A DNA stretch of 64,000 nt, from NCBI GenBank assembly GCA_963803245.1, contig CAWDLI010000005.1, positions 52,890 through 116,889 of the forward strand, given 5' to 3'. Origin of the DNA: JACVRW01 sp963803245. Lineage in GTDB: Bacteria > Actinomycetota > Thermoleophilia > Solirubrobacterales > Thermoleophilaceae. Under the pieces are notes generated by a model. It did no database searches and was not told where the DNA came from. It worked only from the letters and a program-made list of their open reading frames with translations. Made by a program: the position numbers and the translations under genes. Shown here in pieces: positions 7,859 to 18,043 of this stretch. How positions within the stretch are numbered: position 1 is the first letter of the stretch; each line of letters starts with the position of its first letter.

Positions 7859-10003
7859 GCCGCTGAGGCAGGTACCAGTTCCAGTCGCCGAGCAGCTTCA
7901 TCGTCGCTGGGAGCAGCACGCCGCGAACCAGGGTGGCGTCGATCAGGACCGCCGCCGCCAGGCCCACTCCGAACTGCTTCATGTCGATGAACGAGAGCGT
8001 GGCGAAGATCGAGAACACCCCGACCATCACCATCGCCGCCGCCGTGACCACGCCTGCCGTGGACTTGATGCCGTGGGTGACGGCCTCGTCCGTGGACTCT
8101 CCGCGGTCCACGGCCTCCTTGATCCGGCTGAGGATGAACACGTGGTAGTCCATCGACAGCCCGAACAGGATCACGAACAGCATGATCGGGAACCAGGCGG
8201 TGATCGCCCCGGTGGACTGGAAGTTCAGGAAGTCCTCCAGGTGACCGTCCTGGAACACCCAGACCACGATCCCGAGCGCGGCGCTGACCGACAGCAGGTT
8301 CAGCAGGATCGCCTTGATCGGGATCACGATCGACCGGAACGTGACGAGCAGGAGGATGAACGCCATCAGGAACACGAACCCGAGGACGTACCAGATGTGT
8401 GAGCTCATCACTCCGTTGAAGTCGAGCGACGCGGCGGTGTCGCCGCCGACGCCGACCAGCTGAGCGCTCTTGATCTCGGCCGGGATGACCTCGGGGACGA
8501 CGTTCTCACGCAGGTCCTTGACCGCGTCCAGCGAGGTGTTGTCCGTGCCGCTTCCGGCGAGCGGCACGTCGATCGTGCCGACTCGTCCGTTGGGGCTGAT
8601 CTCGGAGGTCACGCCCTCCTCGAACTGGTCCGACTCGCGGGCCACCTGACGCAGCTCGGCGGCCGCGGCGTTCAGCTCGGTCTCGGACACGTGCCGGCCC
8701 TCGACCACGATCGTGCCGGTGAACTGCTCACCCGGGAACGCGGCCTGCATCCGGTCGTAGGTCTGCATCACAGCGAGGCTGCGGGGCAGTCCGTCCACGC
8801 CGGAGTCCGCCGTGTGGATGTGGGTCAGCGGCAGCGCCAGCGCCACGAGCACGGCGGTGGCGGCCACGATGGAGACCAGCGGACGCTTCAGTACCCGGTC
8901 GAGGATCCAGGACCAGGCCCTGGACTCGCCGGTGCGCCGCTCCGGCTTCAGGAAGGGCACCCGGCCCTTGTTCACCCTGTCGCCGAGCTTCGAGAGCACC
9001 GCCGGCAGCACCGTGAGCGATCCCAGCACCGCGATCGCGACGACCATGATCGTGCCGGTGGCGAACGACGCGAACGTGTCGGCGCCGCCGAAGTACATAC
9101 CGGCCATCGCGATGATCACCGTGATGCCGGAGACCAGGACTGCGCGACCCGAGGTGGAGGCCGCGGCTTCCAGCGCCGCCTCCTCCGAGAGCCCGCGGGC
9201 CCGCTCCTCGCGCTCGCGGCGGAGGTAGAACATCGAGTAGTCCACGCCCACGGCCAGGCCGATCAGCAGCACCACGCTGGAGATCGACTCGTCGACCGGC
9301 CAGATCTGGCTGATCGGGCCGATCAGCCCGATGGCGGCGGCCACCGCGGTGATGGCGAGGATCAGGGGGACGAACGCGGCGAGCAGTGCGCCGAACGCGA
9401 GGATCAGGATGATCAACGTGATCGGCAGCGAGGTGACCTCCGCCTTCTTGAAGTCGTCCTCGAATGCGTCGCTGAGCGCCTTGCCGGCGCTGGCGCCGCC
9501 GAACTCCTCGACGCGGAATCCCTCGTGGGAGCGCTCGGTCGCCGCCACGGCGGCCAGCGGCGAGTCCACGAGCTTCTCGGCGTCCGCGTCGTCACCCGGC
9601 AGGTCGAAGTTCACGAGCACCGAGCGCCCGTCCTTCGAGAGCTGCGCCTCGTTGCCCTTCGCATAGGGGCTCTCGATGTTGCGCACACCCTTGCGCGCTC
9701 GAGCCGCGTGGTCAGGTCCGCCACCACGGCCTTGAAGGCCGGGTCGTTCGGACGAGCGCCATTGGCGCGGCTCTGCACGAGGACGGATTCACCCTCCTGC
9801 TCCGGGAAGTTGTCTCGGGCGACGGTGTCGGCACGGCCCGACTCACCGATGCCGTACTCCTCGTCGGTGAGTGTCCGCGTGCCCACCGAGCCGCCGATCA
9901 CGACGGCCAGGATCACGAACGCGAGCCATCCGAAGATGGCCTTCTTTCGATGCTGTGCGCTCCAACGACCGGCGCGCGCAGCGAGGTTTCTGTTGCGAGT
10001 CAC
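7803..10003 (-). CDS. MMPL/RND-family membrane transporter (frameshifted)
   Basis: The joined product is about 733 residues, normal for actinobacterial MMPL proteins. It has an N-terminal TM helix (AIFGWLAFVILAVVIGG), an extracytoplasmic loop, five TM helices with AVGVDYSMFYLRREREE, a second loop, and a second TM bundle with FGLSMDYHVFILSRIKEA. Both intramembrane proton-relay Asp-Tyr motifs (DYS/DYH) are present. The frame breaks near 9692: LTTRLERA lies in one frame and VRNIESPYAKG in the next; one lost base in GCGCGCAAGGG explains it. The GTG at 10003 has AGGGGAG upstream and is preferred to upstream ATGs. The family exports lipids or drugs. Confidence 0.82.
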
Positions 10004-10147
10004 GGTGTCTCCCCTCACGTCGCTGGACATGAGCGTCAGTCTGCGCTCCGCGAGGGGCCACTCCAATGCGGCTCCCACCCCAGAGGCGGTGCGGCTAACC
10101 GAACGGGCTCACTCCGCACGGGGCCGCTGGGGGGTTAGGATCCGCCC

Positions 10148-12509
10148 GTGCCGCCGCCCCGCCGCCGCCCGGCAGTCCTGATCGCCGCCTGCCTCGCCGT
10201 CTGCGCGACGCTGCTCGCGGCGGCCGCGCCGGCGCTCGCCGTCCGCCCGCCGATCCACGCCCATCGCGGTGGACCGCTCGAGTTCGGCAAGCCCGTGTAC
10301 GGCGAGAACACCCTGCCCGCCTTCAAGGCATCGGCGCTCCGCGGGTTCGTGCTGGAGATGGACGCCAAGCTCACCAAGGACGGCGTTCCGGTGGTCATCC
10401 ACGATCCCCTGCTCGACCGCACCACGCCGTGCACCGGCCAGGTGAGCGAGCGCACGCTCGCCGATCTGCGGGCCAACTGCCCGTCGGACATCATCGGGAC
10501 CGACGCCAACTTCGTGCAGCTCGGCCCGAACGACCGGCGCCGCACGCGGATCCCCACGCTGGCCGAGGCGCTCGCGCTGGCGCGGTTCACGGGCGCGCGC
10601 GTGAACCTCGAGATCAAGAACCAGCCGGGCGACCCGGACTTCGACAACACGCCCGCGTTCGCGAACGCCGTGCTCGACGTGGTCGAGCGCTCCGGCCTCC
10701 CGCCCTCGCGGCTGATCGTCCAGTCCTTCTGGTTCCCGAACCTCGACGTGACGAGGCAGCGGCTCCCCGACGTGGAGCGGAGCCTCCTGATCGTCGGCGC
10801 GCTCAGCCCGGCTTTCGCGGCCCGGCGCGGCGATCACTGGATCTCACCGCAGTGGCCCGCCAGCCCCGCCTTCATCGCCGAGGCGCACCGGCTGGGCCTG
10901 CGCGTCGTGCCCTACACGCTTGACACCGCCGCGGCGCTCCAGGCCGCGACCGCCGCGGGCGTGGACGAGCTGATCACCAACGACCCGCTGCTCGCGCGCA
11001 AGACCGGCGCGGCGGCCGATCCCAAGCCGCCTCCGATCCCGGCGCCGCCCAGCGCCTCGGCCTGCCGCGCCGCTCGCGCGGACCGGACGCTCGGCACGAT
11101 CGAGGCCTACGGGTCGCGTCGCCACGGCGTGCGCGTGTTCGCGATGCAGCCGAAGCAGGAGGCGCGCCACGTCGAGACCTACGCGACCTTCCGCACCAAG
11201 ATCGAGTGCATGATCCGCGAGCGGGTGCTGCCGCGGCTGGTGCGCGGGACGCCCAGCGATCGTCGCCTTCAACGAGGACATCGGCCTGCTCACGCTCGGC
11301 ACCGGCTCGCGCGGCGCCAAGGGCCGGGCGATCGCCGAGGATCCCGAGTCGGTCTGCCCGGGCGCGGAGTTCCCCTGCGCGACGGTGTCCACGCTCCTCG
11401 CGATCAAGGACGCCTACGGCGGGCCGATCGGCGCCTACAAGTCGCGCTTCCCGACCCTGCCCTTCTTCAGCTCCGTCTTCACCGGCGGCACGGACACCTT
11501 CGCGCGCGGCTGGATGCAGGTGTTCTCGGACATGGCCAAGCGCTACGGCGTCTACATCCTCGGCTCGAACAACCAGGCGCCGTTCCGCGAGTCGGTGGAC
11601 CCGACCGAGATCGAGCTGTTCCGCGACCCGGACCTGCCCACGCCCCGCTCGGTGTTCGTGGCGACCGGGCCCAAGGTCTACAACGAGGCCTTCATGTGGG
11701 GTCCGCGTGACGTGCGGAGCGAGGGCCCCTCGGTGCTCCGCAACGTGGTCTCGCAGAACAAGAAGGTGCCGCTCACCCCGATCGAGCTGACCCTCGAGGT
11801 CGCCAACGGCCCCAGCACCGGGCCGGACGCGGTCGAGAACCTGCGGCCCTACCAGGTGCCCGGCACGCGCGCGCGGATCGGCTTCGCCACGAGCCTCCCG
11901 GCCTTCATCTACGGCGACCCGCCCGCCGGCACCGACCCCTGCTCGGACACGAGCCAGTACTACATGCGCTGTCTCGACAAGCTCGGCACCAACCTCGTGA
12001 TGCAGGACGAGGCCAACCCGGGCCCCTGGGTCACCGAGCCCACGTTCTGGCAGCCGCTCGACTGGATGCGCTCCACCTGGCGCGCGGTCTCCGATCCCAC
12101 GGTCGACTTCGACTACAACGTCACGCCCCACCTCGTAGGCCACCTCGGCGACCTGGTGTTCGACGGCCAGACGGCCATCACCCAGCGCGGCCTGCGCGGC
12201 AACGAGCGCTGCACCTACGTGGGCAACTCGCGGTTCATGCCCGACCCGCCGGAGAGCGACGCCGCATCGCTCGCGCCGTACGCCGGCCGCAAGCGCGAGT
12301 TCCTGGCGCTGGCGCCCTGGGTCGTGCCGGACGCCCCGCGCCCCGCGCTGCGCGCGGTGCAGGCCAAGCTCGCCCCCGCGTCGGGCGACCCGCTCGAGAA
12401 CGACTACCTCGAAACCGCCATCGCGGCCGACCTGCCGTTCCCGCCGGACTCCTGGCGGCGCAACTGCATCTCGTCGCCGCGCGGCGGCTGGCACGGGCCG
12501 CACCACTAG
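10148..12509 (+). CDS. Secreted glycerophosphodiesterase fused to nitrilase-like domain (frameshifted)
   Basis: GTG start at 10148, signal peptide residues 1-28. Residues about 34-290 are a GDPD barrel: IHAHRGG, ENTLPAF, EMDAKLTKDGVPVVIHD and LEIKNQPG are all present. The second half, from IVAFNEDIGLLTLGTGSRG onward, resembles carbon-nitrogen hydrolases: the catalytic Glu is in FNED, a likely Lys in NKKVPLTPIE, but the segment RIGFATSLPAF has Thr/Ser where the nucleophilic Cys should be. The frame changes near 11262 (one extra base); both sides are clearly coding. GDPD splits glycerophosphodiesters into alcohol and glycerol-3-phosphate; the second domain may be inactive or altered. Confidence 0.75.
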
Positions 12510-12522
12510 CTCCCCGAACTGT

Positions 12523-12557
12523 CCCGTTTTCCATCCGAGGGGTGGATGGAAGTCGGG
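12523..12557. terminator. Bidirectional hairpin terminator
   Basis: TTCCATCC at 12529-12536 pairs perfectly with GGATGGAA at 12544-12551 around a 7-base loop, with an outer CCCG/CGGG clamp. It lies between the convergent GDPD-nitrilase gene and the acetyltransferase gene. A TTTT run lies on the plus strand within the left arm. Confidence 0.6.
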
Positions 12558-12589
12558 TCAGTTGCGCCGCCGCAAGGCGAACGAGGCGC

Positions 12590-13267
12590 TCAGTCGAAGC
12601 GCAGCTGCCGGGGCGCCTCGCGCATCCGGATCACGCGCGCGGGGACCCCGCCCACGACGGCATTGGCGGGTACGTCGCGTGTCACGACGGCGTTGGTGCC
12701 GATCACGGCGTTGTCGCCGATCGTGACCCCGCGGAGCACGCAGGCGCCGTAGCCGATCCACACGTTGTGGCCCACGCGCACGTCGCGCTTGTAGATCCCC
12801 TGCAGGCGGATCGGGCGCTCCACCTCGACCATCCCGTGGTCGAAGTCGATGAGCATCACGCGGTCGGCGATCACGCACTCACGGCCGATCGACACGTGCT
12901 GGAAAGCCGAGATCGTGCACTCCTGCCCGAGCACGGTCTTGGCGCCGATCGAGATCACGCCCTCGTGGGCGCGCAGCTTGCAGCCGTGCCCGACCCACGA
13001 CCAGCGCCCCAGCTCGAGGGTGCCGCGCCGTCCCACTTCGAGGCTGCACCCGGGACCGATGAAGGCCAGGCCGTCCAGGCGCAGCCGGCGGCCGAGCCGC
13101 AGCTTCCGGAGCCCCAGGCGCACGATCAGGCGGCCGTACTTGTGGTTGAGCATCCCGTGGGCGCGCATGAAGCGCAGCAGCGCGGGCAGCCCTCCGGACA
13201 TCGGGGCCGGTGCCCCTCGCGGTGGGTCCGACGGCGGTGCCGCGATTGGCTCTGTGGCGCCCTCCAT
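12590..13267 (-). CDS. Left-handed beta-helix (hexapeptide) acyltransferase
   Basis: 225 residues. From about residue 60 the protein shows hexapeptide-repeat spacing (GLAFIGPGCSLEVG, ISIGAKTVLGQE, VRVGHNVWIGYGACV, VTIGDNAVIGTNAVV) ending in the family signature DVPANAVVGGVPARVI. The likely active-site His is in LIDFDHGM. These enzymes acetylate sugars or related small molecules using acetyl-CoA (maltose/galactoside acetyltransferase and NodL/WbbJ groups). The start could instead be the ATG at 13201 (MSGGLPALLRFM); the first 22 residues look unstructured. It is divergent from the signalling operon. Confidence 0.85.
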   Translation of the reverse strand: MEGATEPIAAPPSDPPRGAPAPMSGGLPALLRFMRAHGMLNHKYGRLIVRLGLRKLRLGRRLRLDGLAFIGPGCSLEVGRRGTLELGRWSWVGHGCKLRAHEGVISIGAKTVLGQECTISAFQHVSIGRECVIADRVMLIDFDHGMVEVERPIRLQGIYKRDVRVGHNVWIGYGACVLRGVTIGDNAVIGTNAVVTRDVPANAVVGGVPARVIRMREAPRQLRFD

Positions 13268-13379
13268 GCCGCCGAGGATGATAGGTGTGGCTTTGCCGAA
13301 GCACGCGGCTTGGCCGCGTGCGCACGGTGTGGATACCCGTATTGGCGTCTGGGGCTGGACAGGTAAGAATCCTGTTTAC

Positions 13380-13733
13380 ATGGCAACCACTGTCCTGATC
13401 GTCGACGATCATCCCGGCTTCAGGGCCAGCGCGCGGATGCTGCTCGAGGCCGAGGGCTTCGACGTGGTGGGCGAGGCGGGCGACGGCCGCTCGGGCCTGG
13501 ACGCCGCCGCCGAACTGCACCCGGACGTCGTGCTGCTCGACATACAGCTTCCCGACATGGACGGGTTCGCCGTGGCCGACGGACTGAACCGCAACGGAGT
13601 GATGCCGGCCGTGGTCCTGATCTCGAGCCGCGCGCGCGAGGACCTCAAGGACCAGGTCGAGGCCAGCCCGGCGCTCGGGTTCATCCCCAAGTCGGAGCTC
13701 TCGGGCCCGGCGCTGGAGGCGCTGATCGGGTGA
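13380..13733 (+). CDS. Single-domain response regulator (CheY-like)
   Basis: 117 residues with only a receiver domain: TTVLIVDDHPGFR carries the acidic pocket, VVLLDIQLPDMDG the phospho-acceptor Asp (about residue 54), LISSR the switch Ser, and FIPKSEL the conserved Lys. There is no output domain. It is first in an operon with a histidine kinase (GTGA overlap), a full NarL-type regulator and a second kinase. A phosphate sink or modulator of kinase activity fits; direct evidence is absent. Confidence 0.87.
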   Translation: MATTVLIVDDHPGFRASARMLLEAEGFDVVGEAGDGRSGLDAAAELHPDVVLLDIQLPDMDGFAVADGLNRNGVMPAVVLISSRAREDLKDQVEASPALGFIPKSELSGPALEALIG

Positions 13734-15475
13734 CCGGCCTGCGCCGGGCGCTGGTGGGCCTCGGCATAGCGGGCTTCATCGCGGGCGTCGTTCCGCTCGT
13801 GCTTGCCCTGTCCGCCCCGGACGACATCAACGACCCGGCGCTGACGGCGGTCTTCGGTCCGCTCGTGGGCTGGTCGTTCATCGGCACGGGTCTGTTCGCC
13901 TGGTACCGGAGGCCGGACAACCGGTTCGGGGCGCTGATGGCCGCCGTGGGCTTCACGTGGTGCGTGTCGGGCCTGGCCGTGGACCGCAACTCGGCCGTGT
14001 TCATCGTCGGCTACCTCTTCGCGTCGCTCCCGTTCGCGCTGCTTTTCCACATGCTTTCGTCGTTCCCGACGGGTCGCCTCGACGGCCGCTTCGCACGGTC
14101 GGTGGCCGCGCTCGGCTACTTCGTGACCACGGTTCTCTGGTGGACGATCCTGCTCTTCTACGACACCACGAGGGACGACTGGGCGAGCAATCCGCTCATG
14201 GCCTTCGACGACCAGGGCACGGCCGACACGCTGCTCGGGGTCCAGTCCGTCCTCGCCCTCGGCCTCACGATCGCGGTCCCGTTCGTGCTCCGCCAGCGCT
14301 GGCTCAGCGCGGGGCGCCAGATGCGGCAGGTCCTGGCGCCGGTCTACATCACCGCCTCCGTGCTCATGGTCCTGCTCCTGATCACGCTGATCGCTGATCT
14401 GAGCGGGCTGTCCGACGAGGTCGAGGTCGTGATCGACGTGGCCGGCCTGGTGAGCCTCGTGCTGATCCCGTTCGCCTTCCTCGGCGGGCTGCTGCGGAGC
14501 CGCCTCTCGCGCGCCGGCGCCGTGAGCGAGCTGGTGACCCGCCTGTCCGAGCGCGACGCGGGCCGCAGCGGCCTCCGCGACGCGCTCGCCGACGCGCTCG
14601 GGGACCCCGGCCTCACCCTCCTCTACTGGCTCCCGTCGCGCGGGCGGTACGTGAACGCCGAGGGCCAGCCGGTGGAGCTGCCGGCCCCGTTCGAGGAGCG
14701 GGTGGCCACTGTCGTGGAGGACCACGGCAGCCCGGTGGCCGCAATCGTCCACGACGCCTCCCTCCAGGACGAGCGCGACCTGATCGCCGCGGTGGGTGCC
14801 GCGGCCACGCTGACGCTCGAGAACGAACGCCTCGACGCGGAGCTGCGCGCCAAGGTCGAGGAATTGCGCGACCAGCGCCGCCGCAGCGTGGACGCGGCGC
14901 TGCACGAGCGCCGCCGGCTCGAGCGCAACCTCCACGACGGAGCGCAGCAGCGGCTCGTCGCGATGGCTCTGAAGCTGCGAATGGCCCGCACGCGGGTGGC
15001 GGCCCACGACCCCGAGACCGAGGGGCTGCTGGCGTCCGCGGCGGCCGAGCTGGACTCCGCGCTCGAGGAGCTGCGCGAGCTGGCCCGCGGGATCCACCCC
15101 GCTGTGCTCAGCGACCGGGGCCTCGACGCCGCGCTGGAGGCGCTCGCCCACCGGTCTCCGGTCCCGGTGGAGCTGGAGGCCACGCCCGGCGAGCGGCTGC
15201 CGGAGGCCGTGGAGACGGCCGCCTACTTCGTGGTGGCCGAGGCGCTGACCAACGTGGCCAAGTACGCGTCCGCCACGCACGCGACGGTTAGGGCCGTGCG
15301 CGACAACGGACATATGGTCGTGGAGGTGACCGACGACGGAGTGGGAGGGGCGGACCCGTCGAAGGGGTCCGGTCTCGAGGGGCTGGCGGACCGGCTCTGC
15401 TCGGTGGACGGGCGCCTCGAGGTCATGGACGCCCGGGGCGGCGGCACGATCGTGCGGGCGGACATCCCGTGCTAG
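13730..15475 (+). CDS. Membrane sensor histidine kinase, HisKA_3 type
   Basis: 581 residues from a GTG overlapping the receiver-gene stop. The N-terminal ~260 residues hold several hydrophobic helices (LGIAGFIAGVVPLVLALS, AVGFTWCVSGLAV and others), followed by a GAF-like linker. The phospho-acceptor is H402 in ERNLHDGAQQRLVAMALK, the NarX/DesK class. The ATPase has AEALTNVAKYA (N box) and DDGVGGADPSKGSGLEGLADR (G box). Its stop overlaps the GTG of the cognate regulator. Signal unknown. Confidence 0.9.
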   Translation: MTGLRRALVGLGIAGFIAGVVPLVLALSAPDDINDPALTAVFGPLVGWSFIGTGLFAWYRRPDNRFGALMAAVGFTWCVSGLAVDRNSAVFIVGYLFASLPFALLFHMLSSFPTGRLDGRFARSVAALGYFVTTVLWWTILLFYDTTRDDWASNPLMAFDDQGTADTLLGVQSVLALGLTIAVPFVLRQRWLSAGRQMRQVLAPVYITASVLMVLLLITLIADLSGLSDEVEVVIDVAGLVSLVLIPFAFLGGLLRSRLSRAGAVSELVTRLSERDAGRSGLRDALADALGDPGLTLLYWLPSRGRYVNAEGQPVELPAPFEERVATVVEDHGSPVAAIVHDASLQDERDLIAAVGAAATLTLENERLDAELRAKVEELRDQRRRSVDAALHERRRLERNLHDGAQQRLVAMALKLRMARTRVAAHDPETEGLLASAAAELDSALEELRELARGIHPAVLSDRGLDAALEALAHRSPVPVELEATPGERLPEAVETAAYFVVAEALTNVAKYASATHATVRAVRDNGHMVVEVTDDGVGGADPSKGSGLEGLADRLCSVDGRLEVMDARGGGTIVRADIPC

Positions 15476-16134
15476 GCGACGGCAACCTGCGCGTGGTCGT
15501 GGCCGACGACTCGGTGCTGCTCCGCGAGGGCATCGTGCGGCTGCTCGACGAGCAGGAGGGGTTCGAGGTGGTGGCCCAGGCCGGCGACGCGGAGGAGCTG
15601 CTGCGCAAGGTGGGCGCCCACAAGCCCGACGTGGCGGTGGTGGACATCCGGATGCCGCCCACGAACACCGACGACGGGCTGCGCGCCGCGCTCGAGATTC
15701 GCGCGCGCCAGCCGGAGACGTCGGTGCTCGTGCTGTCGCAGTACGTGGAGGAGGGCTACGCACTCGACCTGGTTGGCGACACCGCCGGCGGCGTGGGATA
15801 CCTGCTGAAGGACCGCGTGGCCGACGTGGACCGCTTCGTGGACGCCGTCAGGCGGGTTGCCGAGGGCGGCTCGGCGCTCGATCCCGAGGTCGTGGCCCAG
15901 CTGGTGGGCCGCGCCCGGCGCGACGACCCGGTCGATGGCCTCACTCCGCGCGAGCGCGAGGTGCTCGAGCTGATGGCCGAGGGACGCTCGAACAACGCGA
16001 TCGCGGAGCAGCTGGTGGTGACCGAGCGCGCGGTGGAGAAGCACGTGACGAGCATCTTCGGGAAGCTGAGCCTCGCGCCGGCGCCCGCGGACCACCGCCG
16101 CGTGCTCGCCGTGCTGACCTTCCTGCGCTCGTAG
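15469..16134 (+). CDS. NarL/LuxR-family response regulator
   Basis: 221 residues from a GTG at 15469 that overlaps the kinase stop. The receiver has VVVADDSVLLREG, the Asp in VAVVDIRMPP and the Lys in YLLKDRVAD. The C-terminal LuxR helix-turn-helix is LTPREREVLELMAEGRSNNAIAEQ followed by ERAVEKHVTSIFGKL. The tail APADHRRVLAVLTFL is typical of actinobacterial regulators paired with HisKA_3 kinases. It binds DNA after phosphorylation by the upstream kinase (inference from gene order). Targets are unknown. Confidence 0.92.
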   Translation: MLGDGNLRVVVADDSVLLREGIVRLLDEQEGFEVVAQAGDAEELLRKVGAHKPDVAVVDIRMPPTNTDDGLRAALEIRARQPETSVLVLSQYVEEGYALDLVGDTAGGVGYLLKDRVADVDRFVDAVRRVAEGGSALDPEVVAQLVGRARRDDPVDGLTPREREVLELMAEGRSNNAIAEQLVVTERAVEKHVTSIFGKLSLAPAPADHRRVLAVLTFLRS

Positions 16135-16142
16135 CGGTTCCT

Positions 16143-17255
16143 ATGCTGAGTGGCGTGCCAGAAACGCGGTTCGACGCCGGACTGGAGCGTTGGGGCGAGG
16201 ATCCGCAGCTCGTCGCGTTGCTGGGTGAGCAGGGCGCCGAGGGATTCCGTGCGGTGTTCGACGGCTACCCGGAGGCGGTCGGTGTGCTCTGGTCGCGGCG
16301 GGACGCCGAGGACCGGATCGTGGACTTCGCGTTCGGCTACGGCAACCCGGCGATGCTGCGCGGCTTCAGGCTTCCGCCCGAGACCCGCGACCGCTACACG
16401 CTTCTCGAGGCGCTGCCGCAGATGCGCAACAGCCACGCGTTCGACGCGTACCTCCGGGTGTGCGACACGGGCGAGCCCTGGGTCGAGGAGGTCAACTACG
16501 ACACGCCCTTCGGCGACGGCTACATGCTCGGCACCTATGTGCAGCGCACGGCGAAGCTCGGTGACGGCCTCGTGGTGTTCCTCACCGACGTGACCACCCA
16601 GCGGCGGATGGAGGCCGAGCTTCGCAACTACGCCGACGTGGTGGCGCATGACCTCCGCGAGCCCGTCTCAGGGATGGCCCTGCTCGTCGCGCAGCTGGAG
16701 CGCCACGCCGACGAGCCGCCGCCCCGCGACGTGCTGCGACTGCTGCGCGGCAGCACCGAGCGCGCACGCGAGCTCATCGACGGCGTGCTGCTCTATGCCC
16801 GGATGGGCGAGCTGAGGCGCGAGCCGGTCGCGCTCGCCTGCCTCATGGACGAGGTCGCGGAGGACCTGCGACCCGGGCTCGAGAGCAGCCGCGCGACCCT
16901 GGAGGTGGGCGAGCTGCCCGAGGTGGACGGGGACAGGCGCCAGCTGCGGCGCGTGTTCCAGAACCTCGTGGGCAACGCCATCAAGTTCCGCGCCGAGGCG
17001 CCACCGCTGATCGCGGTCTCGGCGCGCCGCGGCCCCGCCGAGTGGATCGTGACCGTCGAGGACAACGGCGTGGGCGTCGGGCACGAGCACGCGCGCAGGA
17101 TCTTCGGCATCTTCTCGCGCGCCGACAGCGCCGCCGACGGCCTGGGGATCGGGCTCGCGGTGTGCCGCCGGGTGGTGGAGGCGCATGGCGGCCGCATCTG
17201 GGTCGAGTCCGCCGACGGCGGCGGCAGCGCCTTTCGATTCACTCTGCCGCGATGA
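16143..17255 (+). CDS. Soluble PAS-containing histidine kinase
   Basis: 370 residues with no membrane segment. Residues about 30-150 form a PAS-like sensor (AVFDGYPEAVGVLWSRRDAEDR ends in a VVFLTDVTTQR strand). HisKA follows with H169 in VVAHDLREPVSGMALL, then HATPase with FQNLVGNAIKF (N box), VEDNGVGV (G1) and GLGIGLAVCRRVV (G2). This is the phytochrome/light-stress type of kinase arrangement, but no chromophore Cys is evident. It starts 8 bases after the regulator gene and its stop overlaps the bicupin ATG. Confidence 0.87.
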   Translation: MLSGVPETRFDAGLERWGEDPQLVALLGEQGAEGFRAVFDGYPEAVGVLWSRRDAEDRIVDFAFGYGNPAMLRGFRLPPETRDRYTLLEALPQMRNSHAFDAYLRVCDTGEPWVEEVNYDTPFGDGYMLGTYVQRTAKLGDGLVVFLTDVTTQRRMEAELRNYADVVAHDLREPVSGMALLVAQLERHADEPPPRDVLRLLRGSTERARELIDGVLLYARMGELRREPVALACLMDEVAEDLRPGLESSRATLEVGELPEVDGDRRQLRRVFQNLVGNAIKFRAEAPPLIAVSARRGPAEWIVTVEDNGVGVGHEHARRIFGIFSRADSAADGLGIGLAVCRRVVEAHGGRIWVESADGGGSAFRFTLPR

Positions 17256-18043
17256 CCATCGCGCCCGGGATCCTCGTGCACACCGGCGACGGCGAGGTGA
17301 TCGCCGACCGCGAGCAGCGGACGCTCCGCGTGCTCGCCCTGCACGAGCCGATCTCGATCACCTGGTCGCGCTACGCGCCCGGGGAGCGCGGCCCCGATCC
17401 GCACGTGCACCGCGAGCACTCGGACGCCTTCTACGTGCTCGAGGGCGAGCTGACCTTCTGGCTCGGTCCGGAGGGCGACCGGGTCCAGGTGCCGGCCGGC
17501 AGCTTCGTCGCCGCGCCGCCGAACGTGGTGCACTCATTCGCGAACGAGGGAGCCTCGGAGACCCGCTTCCTCAATTTGCACGCGCCGGACACCGGGTTCA
17601 TCGGGTCGCTGCGCGCCCGCCGTGACGGGGGCGACCCGGCGTATGACCAGTTCGATCCCCCGGCGGATCGTGGGCGCCCGCGAGCGGACGCCATCGTGTC
17701 CGGGCCGGGCGAGGGGGAGCGCCTCGTGTCGGGCAACCGGATCGCCTTGATGAAGGGCGTGCTCCCCGACATGAGCCTGGCGGAATGGACGATCGAAGGG
17801 CCGCTCGAGGGCCCCGACCTGCACAGGCACGAGCACGGTGTGGACTCCTTCTACGTGGTCGAGGGCGAGCTCGAGATGACCGTCGAGGACTCCATCCACC
17901 CTGTCGGGCCCGGCACGATCGCCTCGGTCCCGCGCGGCGTGCTCCACACCTTCAACCACCGCGGCGCCGGCACCACCCGCTTCTTGAACGTCCACGCGCC
18001 CGACGAGGGCTTCGCGGACTACCTACGCGGCATCTCGGACTGA
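17252..18043 (+). CDS. Bicupin (two-cupin-domain) protein
   Basis: 263 residues. Cupin 1 has PHVHREHSDAFYVLEGELTFW and PNVVHSF; cupin 2 has DLHRHEHGVDSFYVVEGELEM and RGVLHTFNH. Both carry the His/Glu metal ligands, and each is followed by the repeated RFLN(L/V)HAPD(T/E)GF block, so the protein arose by internal duplication. Likely a metal-dependent oxygenase, isomerase or small-molecule sensor. The ATG overlaps the PAS-kinase stop, which suggests a link to that signalling operon. Its 3' end overlaps the convergent hydrolase gene by 21 bases. Confidence 0.82.
   Translation: MTIAPGILVHTGDGEVIADREQRTLRVLALHEPISITWSRYAPGERGPDPHVHREHSDAFYVLEGELTFWLGPEGDRVQVPAGSFVAAPPNVVHSFANEGASETRFLNLHAPDTGFIGSLRARRDGGDPAYDQFDPPADRGRPRADAIVSGPGEGERLVSGNRIALMKGVLPDMSLAEWTIEGPLEGPDLHRHEHGVDSFYVVEGELEMTVEDSIHPVGPGTIASVPRGVLHTFNHRGAGTTRFLNVHAPDEGFADYLRGISD

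Noticed and set aside
13409..15763. 784-residue minus-strand frame opposite the kinase operon
   Set aside because: It is antisense to clear receiver, kinase and regulator domains and shows no family motif.
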